Counted from the first letter of the stretch, positions 36,889 through 49,381 are shown. The stretch: 60,000 nt of DNA from Antedon mediterranea (GCF_964355755.1 NC_092670.1:31051795-31111794); one strand, 5' to 3'. A program made the numbers and translations. Notes: generated by a model not told the origin, from the sequence alone.

Positions 36889-37489
36889 ACACACATTATC
36901 ACAAACTTAAATAATGAAAAAAAAAAAAAAAACAGAATGAAATAATATAATTTAGCTTGTGGGCCTGTTACAGTTTTACGCCCCACAACTAGGCCCGGGG
37001 TAACACCCACACCTCACCCGCCTGTGGGGGAGAGACAGGGGAGATAGAGAGGTGTCGTTCGGCGGCTGCTAGATGAGGCCTAGAGCCATTTTCTGCTCTG
37101 TGCTCTCTATGCATAAATTAACTATTGTTGAGAAGCTTCCATTTGTTTACGGGGTAGGCCTATTTATTTGAAATAATGACATTCATTATGTTTTATAGAC
37201 TAGGGGAGACGTAATAAATATCCGAATAAACATATTTTACGAATATTTATCATGGATTAAATAAAACATGTGTATTGTTGATAAATCATAATTATTTTGT
37301 TATTCATCATGCATTAAACAACCCAACGCTGTTATGGTATGGGCTAATCAACTGTGGAGTTCCTCATTTTTACACACATGCTGCTTGAATTGATTCAGCT
37401 CAGGAAGACCAAAAAAGGTACCCTACGTATACTGATGATAGGTAGATAAATAAATAAATAAATATAATAATGTTTAGTGTTTTCCTATG

Positions 37490-38470
37490 TAAATAAATCA
37501 GAGGACAAAATAAGGCCTAGGCTAGGCCTTATTGGACTAGGCCTAGGCTAGGCTATAAATAAATAATAGAGGCCTACTAGGCCTAGCTAGGCTAAGCCTA
37601 TAGGCCTAGCTAGGCTCGTACTACTACTAGCCTAGGTATGTACTAGCCTAGGTCTAGGCTAGTAGGTATCGCAATGAAGCGGATTTTCGTTACAGCAGAT
37701 CGAACACGTTCATAAAATTTCCCTAGGCCTAGGCCTAAATTTAAAAAAGTGACGTGTCTTTGAAGTTAAAAATATAATATTTCTTATGGTTATGTACCCA
37801 TGTGAATAAGAATTAGGCCTATATATCGTCACCGTCGCCACAAAGTGACACTAACCTAAAAATCTGTAATTTTTGAAAAAAATTTTTTTTTCGATATTTT
37901 GATTATGTATAGGCCTATCAAACTCTATGTTTTCACAAAATCTAAACTTTCAAATATCATTAATTAACTAATTACATTAATTAGACAATATAAAAAAACA
38001 CCATCATATGGAATTTGCGTTTTTACGAAGTGACACTATTTATTAAATACCCGTATGTGCTGCTTGCCAGCGCCACACGGGTAATGAATTTTGCGCGTTT
38101 GTTTACTGTTTTGGCCTAGCCTACAGCCTAGCTAGGAGGATCTGCTCGCACACTCCAGAACATTGCATTTTATCAAGAAAGACGGTAAGTTAATTTATTA
38201 GTTTATTTAAAGAATTTTAGTCCGCTCAGATATCCGTCATGTCGAGGCCTATTATATATTTATTTTATAATTTATAAAACAGTAATTTGACACACTTTTA
38301 CTAGCCTAGGCCTAGTACTAGCTAGGCATAATAGGTAGGCCTACTTTACTTTTCTGTGACGTTTAGGCATAACTAGCTGGCCCAGATCTAACTAGGCCTA
38401 ACAAACTAGAGTATGTGTATGCCCAGGGAATAGTAGTAGTAGTACTACTACTACTTGGCTAGAGTAGACT
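37490..38470. repeat. AGGCCTAG-rich tract
   Basis: Dense overlapping words AGGCCTA, CTAGGCCTAG, AGCCTAGG and GCTAGGC at 37510-37740 and 38290-38470, plus a TAGTAGTAGTACTACTACTA palindrome near 38433. No coding frame. The word is scattered elsewhere in the window but peaks here. Confidence 0.6.
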
Positions 38471-40000
38471 CTCTATTCTAGGCTAAACTACTCTGCTTGA
38501 TTTTTAACAATAAGAAATCACTGTTAAAATGTGTTTTTTGTTTTCAGAACAGTTTCAAGAAAATAAGATAAGGGGGAACAACCGAAATTCGATCAACAAG
38601 CAATCTGTCTACCTCAATTTAAGGGAGAAGGTATCAAGTCCAAGGTTTAAAAAGGGGAGGTGTAGGCAGCCTGTAGCAAGTTTTTATGTTATATGAGCAT
38701 TTTAGAGGATGTGTACATCACGGAACAATGGATTGAATAAATTAAAAAGCATACTGATATAGAAAAAAATAATGTAACGACATTTATTAAGTATTTAATG
38801 ATTTATAACAATAGAGAATTATCTTTGATATAAATTAATACGGGCATAAGTATTGTATTACTGAATTATTAAATATTCAATGTTGAAAAAATAACTAATA
38901 TTTATTATAATATGGAAAAAAAAATATGAATATGTACATTATGCTTACTGTACATTCCAGATAGGCCTATTTATATGTCTATGTAATTTGTAGTTTTTAT
39001 TAAAAGTGTTAAAGTAGGTCAACCTATGTTTTTAGATTTATTTGATGTGGTTGTTTCATTTATAAATAACCTAACCCTGTCTACACTATCAAACCATTTT
39101 GACAAAAAAAGTGTGATGTGCCCAAATATGATAGGGATTACGCCATTGTGTCCATATAAGCACATCACATTAATGTTGGTCACATCATGGAGGTATAAAA
39201 TACCTCCATGGTCACATTAAGTTTGATTTTATTTATTTCAACAATATTTTACTAGGGTGGTCCATCCAGTCGAAGGTGATCCTTAGATAGAAAGAATCTC
39301 ACAAAAATGCAATTTGATAAGAAAATAACATACAACAATTAAAAATTAAATCAAAATAATAGAATTTATGAAAACTAAAAAACTAAAATAATGGAAAAAT
39401 GAATAGAATCAAAAGGGAAATCAATGAAAACAATACATTAAATGGCCATCTCATTGGAGATGGCCATGCAATAAACTAGGAAGAGATGGTTCTTGAGCAA
39501 AAATGTGATGGAAAAGGCAAGACTTAAAAGAGACATGACTGTTTGTAATGTATATATAATAGTGTTCACTTATCAAGGACCATACATAATTGTTATGATG
39601 TAAGATAATTGCATTGGAAAGCTATGAATTACACAGTAGTGTCACTTCCAACGCACTAGAAATACGCGGTGAAATGGAATTTGCGGTTTCACGAAGTGAC
39701 ACTAACTGCATTAGTGTCACTTCGTAAGCGTAAACTGCGTAGGGAAATAAATTTTTCGGTTTCACGAAGTGACACTAATGTTTAACTTTAATTTACTTGG
39801 TAATTGATTAATATGATTTAAATTAAAGTAATGGGTAGCTGGATTGTCTAACTTTGTATGTATGTAAATTAAAAATCTTAGTGATATTTTTTGAGGACGA
39901 AATCGTGTGTTTTGTGAAGGTCGTTTCTTCAATCGCGTTTTTCTCGAAACGCTGTTTTCATCAATTACGCGGTTAGTGTCACTTCGTGGTGTCAACGACG
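37835..40000. repeat. Cluster of TAGTGTCACTTCGT inverted-repeat ends
   Basis: GTGTCACTTCG or its inverse occurs near 37840 (AAAGTGACACTAA), 38028, 39695, 39715, 39762 and 39972, and also near 30367. At 39709-39780 two copies face each other about 50 bp apart, forming a mini-MITE. Behaves like the terminal repeat of a small MITE family. Confidence 0.5.
38100..38690 (+). ncRNA. Possible spliced noncoding transcript (weak)
   Basis: A relatively GC-rich segment ends AAAGACG followed by a strong GTAAGT donor (38186). A TTTTGTTTTCAG acceptor ends at 38548, before a segment with no long open frame. Only the paired splice signals support it. It could be a 5' UTR exon pair or chance. Confidence 0.15.
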
Positions 40001-41750
40001 ATATGTCTGGGAAGACCTTGTTTTACGGTTTATTTATATATATTTTTAATCTATATTTATTATTAAAAAGTTTAATAATAGAAAATGCGAGTTCAAAATG
40101 AGTTACAAAAACCGATATCACAACGAGTGAGTATGGATCATATGCATGTTTGTTCTAATAACTTTAGCTGTGGTTGTTTAATTTTATTTGAACATAAAAA
40201 CAGTATTTTAGTCTGTTCATTCCTTCAAAAATTATAATTACTGTATAATAATGGGAATATGACATTTCCAAATAAGTTCAAATGAATATTTGTGCAAAAT
40301 ACAGTGAACTGCTAAAAGACTATTGTTAAGGCCATATTAGTTCCATCCATCTCTCGGATACTGGTAATGTGTGTGTTTATTTTATAATAGGCAAGCTGCA
40401 GTACCATGGCCTCTAAAGAGAGAACATAGGATTATCGTGACAGAAGAATTCATCAAACATGGATTGCTACCATTGTAAACAAAATTCAATTATTATCCAT
40501 TTTGAAAGTGGTTTCATCTTTTTTATTTTTACCTCGCATTTTTTTTGCTACAAAATCTGCCATATATATGGGGGTTGGCTCAAACATCAATAATACCGAA
40601 GATGAAGCTAATATGTTGGGCTTTAAAAATACTCAACATTATATTTTATATAGCTATTATTTTAATTATTTCTGCTGTATTTCCTTGTATCTTATAGAGT
40701 TTTAAAAACCGTATGATTGAAATTCTGACATTTTGTTTTAACAAAAGTATCCCTACTTCAAAGTTGTATTGTAAACCACAGTATGCAGGTTACATGCTGA
40801 ATGTTTTGTTACAATACAAAAACATTAGACCATATGAAATTATTAAACAACCAATTGTTATTTTTTATCTTTAAGATAATTAAAAGGAGTGTCAAAAGTG
40901 CTGGGTATCCATGGGCCTGTTGGCAGATCACCTGATGCATCAATACCAAGTAAAGTACATAAAGTCAACACACATCAGATTCCATTATGCTTATTTCTGG
41001 AGCCATCCTTGAAATGTGCATTGATAGTATCTATTACAAGGGATTGTTTCAAATGATCGAATGTTATTTCTAAAAACCTTTTCTGGTTACAAAAAAAAAC
41101 TCTAGATAAAATATATTAAACAGTCTGTTCCACTCGCCAAACTTTTAATTGAGAGTGCCTCACAAATTTTAACTGGATTTGTTTGTAATTAACATTTTTA
41201 CCAGAAGCATTAAAAAAAACCAAGACATTTCTTAAGCATAATGGGTGATAGTTATTGTTAAGGTTAAAAACAAAAGAGTTGTATGACTGGCTCTAAAGTT
41301 GATTGGATTTTGAATAAATATTTTGAAAATAGAAAAAGTTTTCTTTGTTATTATTGATGTGTGGTCCATTAAAACATATATGTGTTTTGTGACCAAAATG
41401 TAATTTCAGTAAACATTATCTTGTGTTTACTGTAATTACATTTCCTAAAACACATGTGTGTTTTAAACACTATATGTTTATTTTTTGAGACAACCATGTG
41501 ATTTCATTTTATGTTTATAATAAACACATTTATACGTTTATAGTAAACACATTCATGTGTTTATTTTTTGGGACAATTATGTGTTTTCAAATGAAACACA
41601 TTATTTTTTAGAGTGTAAGAGGATGTTAAGTTATGACTAATTTGTGGATAGAAATTCTAGATCTTTGGAATAAAAACGGATCAAAAAGATTTTTCAATTT
41701 TTCAAGTAGGCTACAATTGTCTTATCGTCTTACCTTTAGTAATTCTTACC
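38700..41750. other. Gene-poor DNA with palindromic fragments
   Basis: Short palindromes at 39187-39212 (CATGGAGGTATAAAATACCTCC) and 39443-39467 (GGCCATCTCATTGGAGATGGCC), and ACACATGTGTGTT-type repeats at 41370-41616. No gene recognised. Confidence 0.35.
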
Positions 41751-43880
41751 TTTAGTAAAGTTAAGAGGCAATGAGTTTTTAAACTCGTAGGGAGCCTCTT
41801 CTCTCATATGTGTGTATGTGTGTGTATTTGTCAAGTTTGTTTTTGAATGAATTTACACTCTTTGCTATTGACAACAGATTCGGGCAGCGAGTTCCACTTG
41901 TTAATTACTCTAGTATCAAAAAAATTATTCCGTTTAGTTGAGTTCCATCTAGGTTTCTTTAATTTAAAAGTTGAGCCTCGAGTGATATTTGGACCAACTT
42001 CAGATGCTAATTTAAAAAAGGAGTGGCGATCTATATTTTCGTAACCATTCAAACATTTAAAAACTTCGATGAGGTCTCCGCGTTCCCTTCTTTCCAGTAA
42101 AGTTGATAAACCTAGCTGTATCCTGCGCTCTTCATAGGGCAAGTTTCTGAGTTCTGGTACAAGTTTTATTGCTCGTTGTTGGATTTTCTCAAGTTTATTG
42201 ACGTCTTGTTGTAGATATGGTGACCAAGCTTGAACTGCATACTCCATAACCGGACGCACAAGAGAAGTATAAAGCGACATGAACATCTGTTTATCCATAT
42301 ATGTAAAGGATTTCCGTATTCGGCCTACAATTGAATTGGCTTTGGCTGCAACTTTAGAAACTTGTGTCGACACTTTAAAGTCAGACGTTACATAGACTCT
42401 GAGGTCTTTCTCAACAGAGGTTGTATCAAGAACTGTACCATCAATTGAATACGTGTGTTTTGGATTTCTATTTCCAATGTGCATTACTTTACATTTAGAT
42501 TTACTAAACTCCAGTAGCCACTTCTTACTCCACTGCTCAAGTTTACTCAAATCATTCTGCAGGGCATCTCGGTCGTTAACTGAATCAATCTTACGATAAA
42601 TCTTAGCATCGTCTGCAAATAGTTTACCATCTGATTTAATATTATCAAGTAGATCGTTGATATAGACTAAAAATAAAGCCGGACCAATAACTGTGCCTTG
42701 AGGCACGCCACTGAACACAGGTAACCAACTTGAAACCGAACCTTTGATTGAAACACATTGACGTCTATTTTCTAAAAATCCACTTATCCAACTTAGAATA
42801 TTACCTTGAATGCCATAAGCTTGCAATTTAATTTTCAACCTAATGTGCGGAACTGTGTCGAAGGCCTTACGGCAGTCCAAGTACCATCAACGGGATGTCT
42901 GTCGGCGAGAGCATTTTCTACATCGCGGAAAAATTCAAGCAATTGTGTTAAACAAGAACGATTAGTACGAAAACCATGTTGATGTTTGGTTAGTGTATTT
43001 TTAGTTTCGAGATGGATCATAATTGTGTTAGTTATGATTTTTTCTAAAATCTTGCAGATAACTGAAGTTAAACTAACAGGGCGGTAATTTAGAGGATCAG
43101 ACTTGCTGCCATTTTTGAAAATTGGTGTAATGGTTGCGTCTTTCCAGGCAGCTGGTATTTCACCTGTTGCTAACGACTTTCTGAACAGTAATAACAGTGG
43201 AGGGGATATGTGGTCACAGCATTCAATCAACACTTTAGGGTGGATGCCATCAGGTCCAGGGGATGATGAATCGCGGAGATTTTTAATATGCATTTTAACA
43301 TCATCAAGTGTAAAGTCCACATTGGTCAAAGGATGTCCATGAAAAACAGAAGCCATGTTTGGAATATTACGATTATCTTCTACTGTAAATACTTTTTGGA
43401 AGGCCTCGTTCATTATTTCACTTGCTTCCTGATTGGTGGAAGAAAAAGATCCATCCTGTTTTTTTATAGTTTGGATACCCCTTCCTTAATTGAAGTTTGA
43501 CTACGAACATAGCTATAAAATGCCCTCGCATTTCTCTTAGCATTTAGTGCGACATCCTTCTCGAAGTTAGCTTTAGCCATTCTTACTGCCGAAGTAGCAT
43601 CATTTCTGGCCTTACAGTAATATTTATGTCTTTTGTTAGACCTATGACGTCTGTAACGTTGCCATGCATCCTCCTTCATTTGAACTTTATTTAGTGCGAA
43701 TTTTGTCATCCATTTCTGTTTACTTGGGCGGAGATTTGTGTTTACAATGTTTTTCTGAACACAATCAGAAATCAAAAAGTTAATCTCATTGTGAAAAATG
43801 TCCCACATTTCTTGGACAGATTTGGTTTCAAACAAGCTTTCCCAATGAACATCAGCGAGTTGGGCATTGTAGTGAAATCA
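41750..43880 (-). pseudogene. 5'-truncated CR1-type LINE
   Basis: Three minus-strand frames in order: 43835-43464 (linker between endonuclease and RT, NARAFYSYVRSQ), 43413-42835 (RT N-terminus: SSPGPDGIHPKVL, AAWKDATITPIFKNG, NYRPVSLTSVICKILE, HQHGFRTNRSC) and 42880-41831 (DCRKAFDTVPH, GVPQGTVIGPALFLVYINDLL, catalytic LFADDAKIYR, then RPVMEYAVQAWSP). Frameshifts lie near 43460 and 42870, and a third near 41845 shortens the end (VNSFKNKLDK in the other frame). The endonuclease is missing. The catalytic residues are intact. Confidence 0.85.
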
Positions 43881-45059
43881 CCTTTAAAATCAAGTCTATA
43901 TATATTTCGTACAATAAAAATACATTAGCAAATTATAAAAGTTAAATATATAATAATATGACGACAAAAATAAATACATACTTTGAAATGATAACATCAT
44001 TACATAGAATAATAGCAATTCTCTTCTACGAATATCCATTAGTTTTACATTTACCGACAACAGCAATCAATCTACAAAATGATATTACATACTGAAAGAC
44101 TACAATTTTAATACTTAATATAATGAGTGAATTGAATTCGAGGGTATAGAGCCATTTATGCTCATGGCGATGTGGACTCAGTTCTTACACTTTTCAATTA
44201 CATACTTAGTAAAAACTCTGCTACTGTTTGGTGTTTTGCACCTGTCTATACTTGTTATTGAAGACTGTATTTTCCCCTTTAAGTTTCCTAATACTAGACT
44301 TTATTTCCGCTGTCTAACACATCGATCACCTAAACTAAACTAAACTACGTAATCAATTTTCAAACGTTGCGCAGTCGTCAAAGCAGTAGAGTTGTTTGTT
44401 GGCGCCACGCCTTTAGGCAGTTATTTTCGAGAGGGCGGAATCGTTAGGAAACGGTGACAATACTGAAAAAAGTAGGTATTTGGAAACTCGGACTGAGCAT
44501 ACGCAAACTCCAAACCACGTCTGGGAAAAGAGAATCTATTAGATGTATGTAGACAATAAAACTATGTTTTCGTTTTGGTTGTAATTGTATCATTGTCAAA
44601 ACAATCCTTCGTCTATGGTAAATATTTTTAGGAAATGGTGTGAATGAGTTGTTTGATTAGTGAGTAGGCTACGTTAGTCGACGACTGGAAAATTAGACAT
44701 TTTGTTTACTAGAATGCTTTGGTATGTGGGTAATACGGCCTTAGAGAGTATCGCCTCTGTCTCGGAATGTGTACAGAACTATTGTTTAGTCTAGGCCTTC
44801 CTTTTAGCTTATATTTACCCTTACAAAATATTCACTACTGATTGTTAGAAGAAATAATTGATAATATTATAATTATCATGATATTTTATTAAATAGAATA
44901 TCATTAGAAATAGCATCATTTAATGAAGAAATAACAACAATTAAAACTGCTACGTCAACAAGTTTAGCTGCGAGAATGGGATCGAATGCTAGCTAAACTT
45001 CAGTGCAGTTGAACACGATCTATAATTGCGTTTTTTACCTAATAACTAAAATTATTTGT
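43881..45059. other. Intergenic, nothing recognised
   Basis: No coding sequence. Slightly GC-richer at 44380-44540, without further signs of a promoter. Confidence 0.35.
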
Positions 45060-46255
45060 TTTTTTAAATGAAACATACAAGTAACGCAAAAAGAAAACAA
45101 ATTACCACCTTACTAAAATCTAATGGAAAGTACAACACAGATATTAGTGAAATATTAAGCGAAAAAGTTAATTTTTACAAACATTTATACTCCAAAAAAT
45201 ATATTCCAGGAGATAACATAAAAAGTTATCTTGACCAAGTAAAGGCAAAAGAACTGTCGCCGGAAGACAGCGAACAATGTGAAGGTCTATTAACCATAAA
45301 TGAACTAACAAATTTCGTTCATAAAATGCACTTAAACAAAGGCCCAGGGTCTGATGGACTAACTGTGGAATTTTATAGATTTTTTTGGAATTATGTAAAA
45401 GAAATGTTATGTACATCCTTACATTACAGTTACAATAAAAATAATTTATCTAAAACTCAAAAAAAGGGAATAATAAAGTTATTATTCAAAAACGGAAAAA
45501 TAGAATTACTAACAAATTGGAGGCCAATTACCTTATTAAATGTTGACTACAAAATAATGGCCCATGCCCTGTCAAGTAGAATACAAAAAGTAATTGCATC
45601 AATAGTTGATTCCGACCAAAAAGGTTTGGCGGTGAGAACGTACGCTTAGTAGAAGACGTTCTTTTCCAGACCGATATAAGTAACTCGCCTGGAGCAATAG
45701 TTTTCTTAGATTTTGCAAAAGCGTTCGATTCTTCTCATCTTAGATAGATGTTTTATGTTAAAATGTCTTAAAAAGATTGGATTTGGTATCTCGTTCTCCA
45801 AATGGATTGAATTGATTTACAAAGAGACAGAATATGTTATTGAAAATAATGGATGGCTATCTGAAAGTTTTCAGATGGTAAGTGGAGTGAGGCAAGGATG
45901 TCCAATGTCTGCTATCCTATTTATTTTATCTGTAGAAATAAATGACTATTAATATAAGAAAAAATCCACAATGTAAAGGCATCCTGTTGCCAAGTAATAT
46001 CAATGATGTTAATAAATGTACAGCCAAAATATGCCAGTTGGCAGGTGATACCGTCATATTTGCACAAGATCAGATTAGTTTAAGCTTTTTCTTAAAAGAA
46101 ATCAAGGTTTTTTGCAAACATATCTGGTTTAAAATTAAATAAAAATGGAATGTGGATTGGTTACAATAAAAATAATGAGAAAACACCGTTTAGTATAGCA
46201 TGGACAAATATTCCAGTCAATTTTTTAGGCATAAATGTCGGCTATAATAAACAAG
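45060..46255 (+). pseudogene. LINE B, 5' fragment of Tx1-type ORF2
   Basis: Starts in the region between endonuclease and RT, so it is 5'-truncated. Motifs: GPGSDGLTVEFYRFFWN, NWRPITLLNVDYKIM, DSDQKG, then a deletion removing the residues before GGENVRLVEDV. The frame is lost after AKAFDSS. VRQGCPMSAILFILSVEI follows in another frame. The catalytic box reads CQLAGDTVIF: the second residue of the usual ADD is Gly, so the enzyme would be dead even without frameshifts. It ends GYNKQ at the insertion point and continues at 49382. Confidence 0.85.
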
Positions 46256-47017
46256 GCCAACAGCCATTAAGTCGCATGCTACAATGCATAGTGATACCGG
46301 GCCGACAGACAGACCGACAACAGACAGACCGACAGACTGACCGACATAGTGAACTATACTGACCGAAATTACTGAACATGTTTAAAAATGTTGAAATGTT
46401 TAAAAACATTTATATTTTTTTAATTTACACGTGCGTAGCCTGTCACTTTTGACGTGCTCGTATAACGTAATTTCTAGTTGAAAAGTAAGTCAAGAAAACA
46501 GAAATCGTGCAAAAAGAGTGAGCAATAACATTTAACGCGCAGTGCGCGCGCAAAAATCTGCGCACTCATCGCAATTTTGTAAACTCTTAAAATTGCCTGA
46601 AACGTACTCTTATTTCATCGAAAATAAATTTTGAAAATTGTAAGCGCGCGTACGCATGCGTTACATGCGCTACGCACGTAATTGTATTGCCATATGATGA
46701 TTTTATGCCCTGAAATTTATGAGTACCAAATTTTATTTAATTGTGATTCATGGTTGTGAAGATATGATTACAAACGTGATTTCGTTAAATCGTGCGTAGA
46801 CCGCGTAATTTTTTATTGCGCACCGTGAAAACATAACCACATCGATTCCTGGCCATAAGGAATATACTGTGAAAAATTGACTTAGCTAGATTAAACTGAT
46901 ATCAAGATAAGGTCAGAAAGCGATAACACGCATAGTGATACCGGACCGACAGACAGACAGACCGACAGACCGACAGACAGACCGACAGACCGACAGACCG
47001 ACCGACATAGTGAACTA
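46256..47017 (+). mobile_element. 0.8-kb module with (GACA/GACC)n ends, copy 2
   Basis: Inverse of 31053-31852 over its whole length, including GCCAACAGCCATTAAGTCGC at the outer end, both tetranucleotide blocks and the GCGCGC-rich core. Its outer end coincides with the junction with LINE B, so GCCAACAGCC is a true terminus. Confidence 0.7.
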
Positions 47018-47164
47018 CTTGTATATACAACAAATAGCTCATTTTATTATGATAAACTTTTTCAATATTAAAGTCATATTACAATACTCTTATAGAATGT
47101 CCATTTGAAAACAAAAATATTAAAGTATACACTATTTGTATTCCCTCTAACCTCCAGTATACCA

Positions 47165-47890
47165 CCATGCTTGGTTGCTAGTGGAAAAACTTTAATGTGA
47201 AATACATGGTTGTTAGTGGTGAAACTTCAATGTGAAATACATGACTGGTATAGTGGAGAAACTTCTATGTGGAATACATTGTTGTTAGAGAAGGAACTTC
47301 CATGTGAAATACATGGTTGGTAGTGAAGGAACTTCCTTGTTAAATACATGACTGGTATTTAATGGAGAAACTTCCATGTGAAATACATGGCTCGTAGTGG
47401 AGAAACTTCCATGTGAAATACATGGTAGGTAGTGAAGGAACTTCCATGTGAAATACATGGTTGGTAGTGAAGGCAATTCCTTGTTAAATACATGGCTGGT
47501 ATTTAATGGAGAAACTTCCATGTGAAATACATGGTTGGTAGTGAAGGAACTTCAATGTGAAATACATGGTTGGCAGTGAAGGAACTTCCATGTGAAATAC
47601 ATGATTGGTAGTGAAGGAACTTCCTTGTTAAATACATGGCTGGCATTTAATGGAGAAACTTCCATGTGAAATACATGGTTGGTAGTGAAGGAACTTCCAT
47701 GTGAAATACATGGTTGGTAGTGGAGAAACTTCCATGTTAAATACATGGCTGGTATAGTGAAGAAACTTCCATGTGAAATACATATGTCTAGTATAGTTGA
47801 TAAACTTCCATGTTAAATACATGGCTGGTATTTAGTGGAGAAACTTCCATGTGAAATACATGACTGGGTAGTGAAGTACAAGATATTATC
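47165..47890. repeat. 38-44-bp minisatellite with internal palindrome
   Basis: About 18 units of the type GAAACTTCCATGTGAAATACATGGTTGGTAGTG. Most contain CCATGTGAAATACATGG, a 6-bp stem with a 5-base loop. Some units are longer (ATTTAATGGAG insert), giving a higher-order pattern. Confidence 0.9.
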
Positions 47891-47998
47891 TAGTACAGAA
47901 AACATCCATGGTTCATGGGGAATACATAGTAGCTAGTGGAGAAGCTAGTGAAGTACATAATACCTAATAGAAAACCATATAAAACTTTCATAAGCACA

Positions 47999-48236
47999 GT
48001 TTTTTTTTAATTACTATATTTTTATTCATTTTTTCTATAATGTTTCTTTCTTGGTTCTGGAATCTCTTGTCCATCATTCCTCATCTGACAATTTTCGCCT
48101 TACTTTTCTCATTTAGTTTTCCCTCTCTTATTACTCCCGATAGGTGGAGTTTGAAGTACCAAACGTGGGTTGCCAATGTTTGGGCCAGCAAAACCACTTA
48201 CTAAGTTGAGTCCAGCTGTAGGCAGTGCACCAACAC
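47999..48236 (-). CDS. Exon-like segment with stop, poly(A) signal and A-tract (possible captured gene end)
   Basis: On the minus strand an acceptor-like pyrimidine/AT run ending TTAG is followed from 48236 by an open frame of 41 codons to TGA (48109-48111). The residues are Gly/Pro-rich (ALPTAGLNLVSGFAGPN, QTPPIGSNKRG). AATAAA follows (48022-48027), then a run of nine to ten A residues near 48000. That order looks like the last exon of a protein-coding gene with its 3' UTR. It lies inside the 3.1-kb insertion and no upstream exon was found, so it may be a gene fragment picked up by the element. I do not recognise the protein. Chance is possible. Confidence 0.3.
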
Positions 48237-48647
48237 CTAATTAAATGAAATACAGTAATTGTTCAGAGGTAAAATACAAAAACAAAGTAGGCCGACTCGT
48301 ATATAAACTGTTTTATGATTACTGGTGTCTGAATATGAGAATGGGCAAGACGACAAGGGCACATTTCTTTATTAAAAACCATGAGGTTCACCAGAAACTC
48401 CTATTAGTTGTGTCAAGTAATTCTTTCATTTTCCATCTATAGAATTTTTTAATTTTTTTCCCTTAAATTAGTATTGCACATAATATATCTACATAAAAAT
48501 TTCACATAAGTGGTGTTAAATTTTAGATAGCAGAATTTATAAATGTTGATGCTGTTTCCGGTGGCGTAAATATGAAGATCAGCAAATGGTGATTAATAGT
48601 AATAAGCAAGCTCTCAATGCACTGTGTACCAATAAGGTAACTGGTTC

Positions 48648-48811
48648 TAAAGCTTGGTTCCCACTAGGACGCAACGCAAGGACGTAATCCGCAATGCAAG
48701 CAAATGACCAATTACAAGCAATGGTTTCGTCCAACTGTCACTTGTGATTGGTCAATTCGCTTGCATTGCGGCTTACCTCCTTGCGTTGCGTCTAGTGGGA
48801 ACCAAGCTTTA
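48648..48811. mobile_element. MITE of 164 bp, nearly full-length palindrome
   Basis: TAAAGCTTGGTTCCCACTAG at the left and its inverse at the right. The arms extend about 50 bp inward through ACGCAACGCAAGG and CCGCAATGCAAGC. Nested in the 3.1-kb insertion. Confidence 0.8.
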
Positions 48812-49381
48812 GCAGTAATAGTTGAGTCAACAAAATACAGTAGCTCAGGGTGACTCAAACATAAACCCATGGCAAATTGTTTCCCTCAATAGTATATAAT
48901 ATATTTCATATTTACTAAATATGATTATTTATGATATATTAATAGGAGTAGAAATAATTAATAGCATAAACAGCAGTATAGTATTCAGTTGCATGTATAG
49001 GGGTGGGTGGGAATAGATATAGTGTAGGGAAAGGGGAGGGACTGGTGTTGTGGAAGGACTGGTGTTGGAAAAGGGGGTGGTGGTTTGGTGTGATGTGTAT
49101 CCATAATTATTACAGCTGGCCAAACACACACATATAAAATATTAGACCTGGTGTTAGGTTAAGATTATCCCCTTCCCGCCACCCATGACATCACAAATTC
49201 CGTGCACATGCACCTGTAGTATTTAGTAGTAGTTTGTTTTACTACATTAATAGTAAAGTAGAAGAGATGTCGATATCGAACTTGTCACAGTGATAAGTTA
49301 AAATCTTGTTACTTGTTCTTTCATAACTTAATTTTACATGCGAACATGCTATAATTTAGTTATAATATAAAAAATTGTGTG

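Larger units (their letters stand above)
36248..41616. mobile_element. Matched inverted ends TACACTCTAAAAAATAATGTG (5.4 kb apart)
   Basis: TACACTCTAAAAAATAATGTG at 36248 and CACATTATTTTTTAGAGTGTA ending 41616 are exact inverses. Both ends continue into ACACAT/ATGTGTTTATT-rich sequence. They may bound one large element that has taken up later insertions, or be two separate short MITE copies. No transposase lies between. Confidence 0.4.
46256..49381. mobile_element. 3.1-kb insertion splitting LINE B
   Basis: Removing this segment joins AAACAAG to AGGAAAAAAATTGG, giving K-Q-E-E-K-N-W in frame, which aligns with LINE A (GYNTEECTRKNW). At most one base could be duplicated at the target. It contains a 0.8-kb microsatellite-ended module at its left end, a minisatellite, an exon-like segment and a nested MITE. 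No transposase or helicase is visible. Confidence 0.7.
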
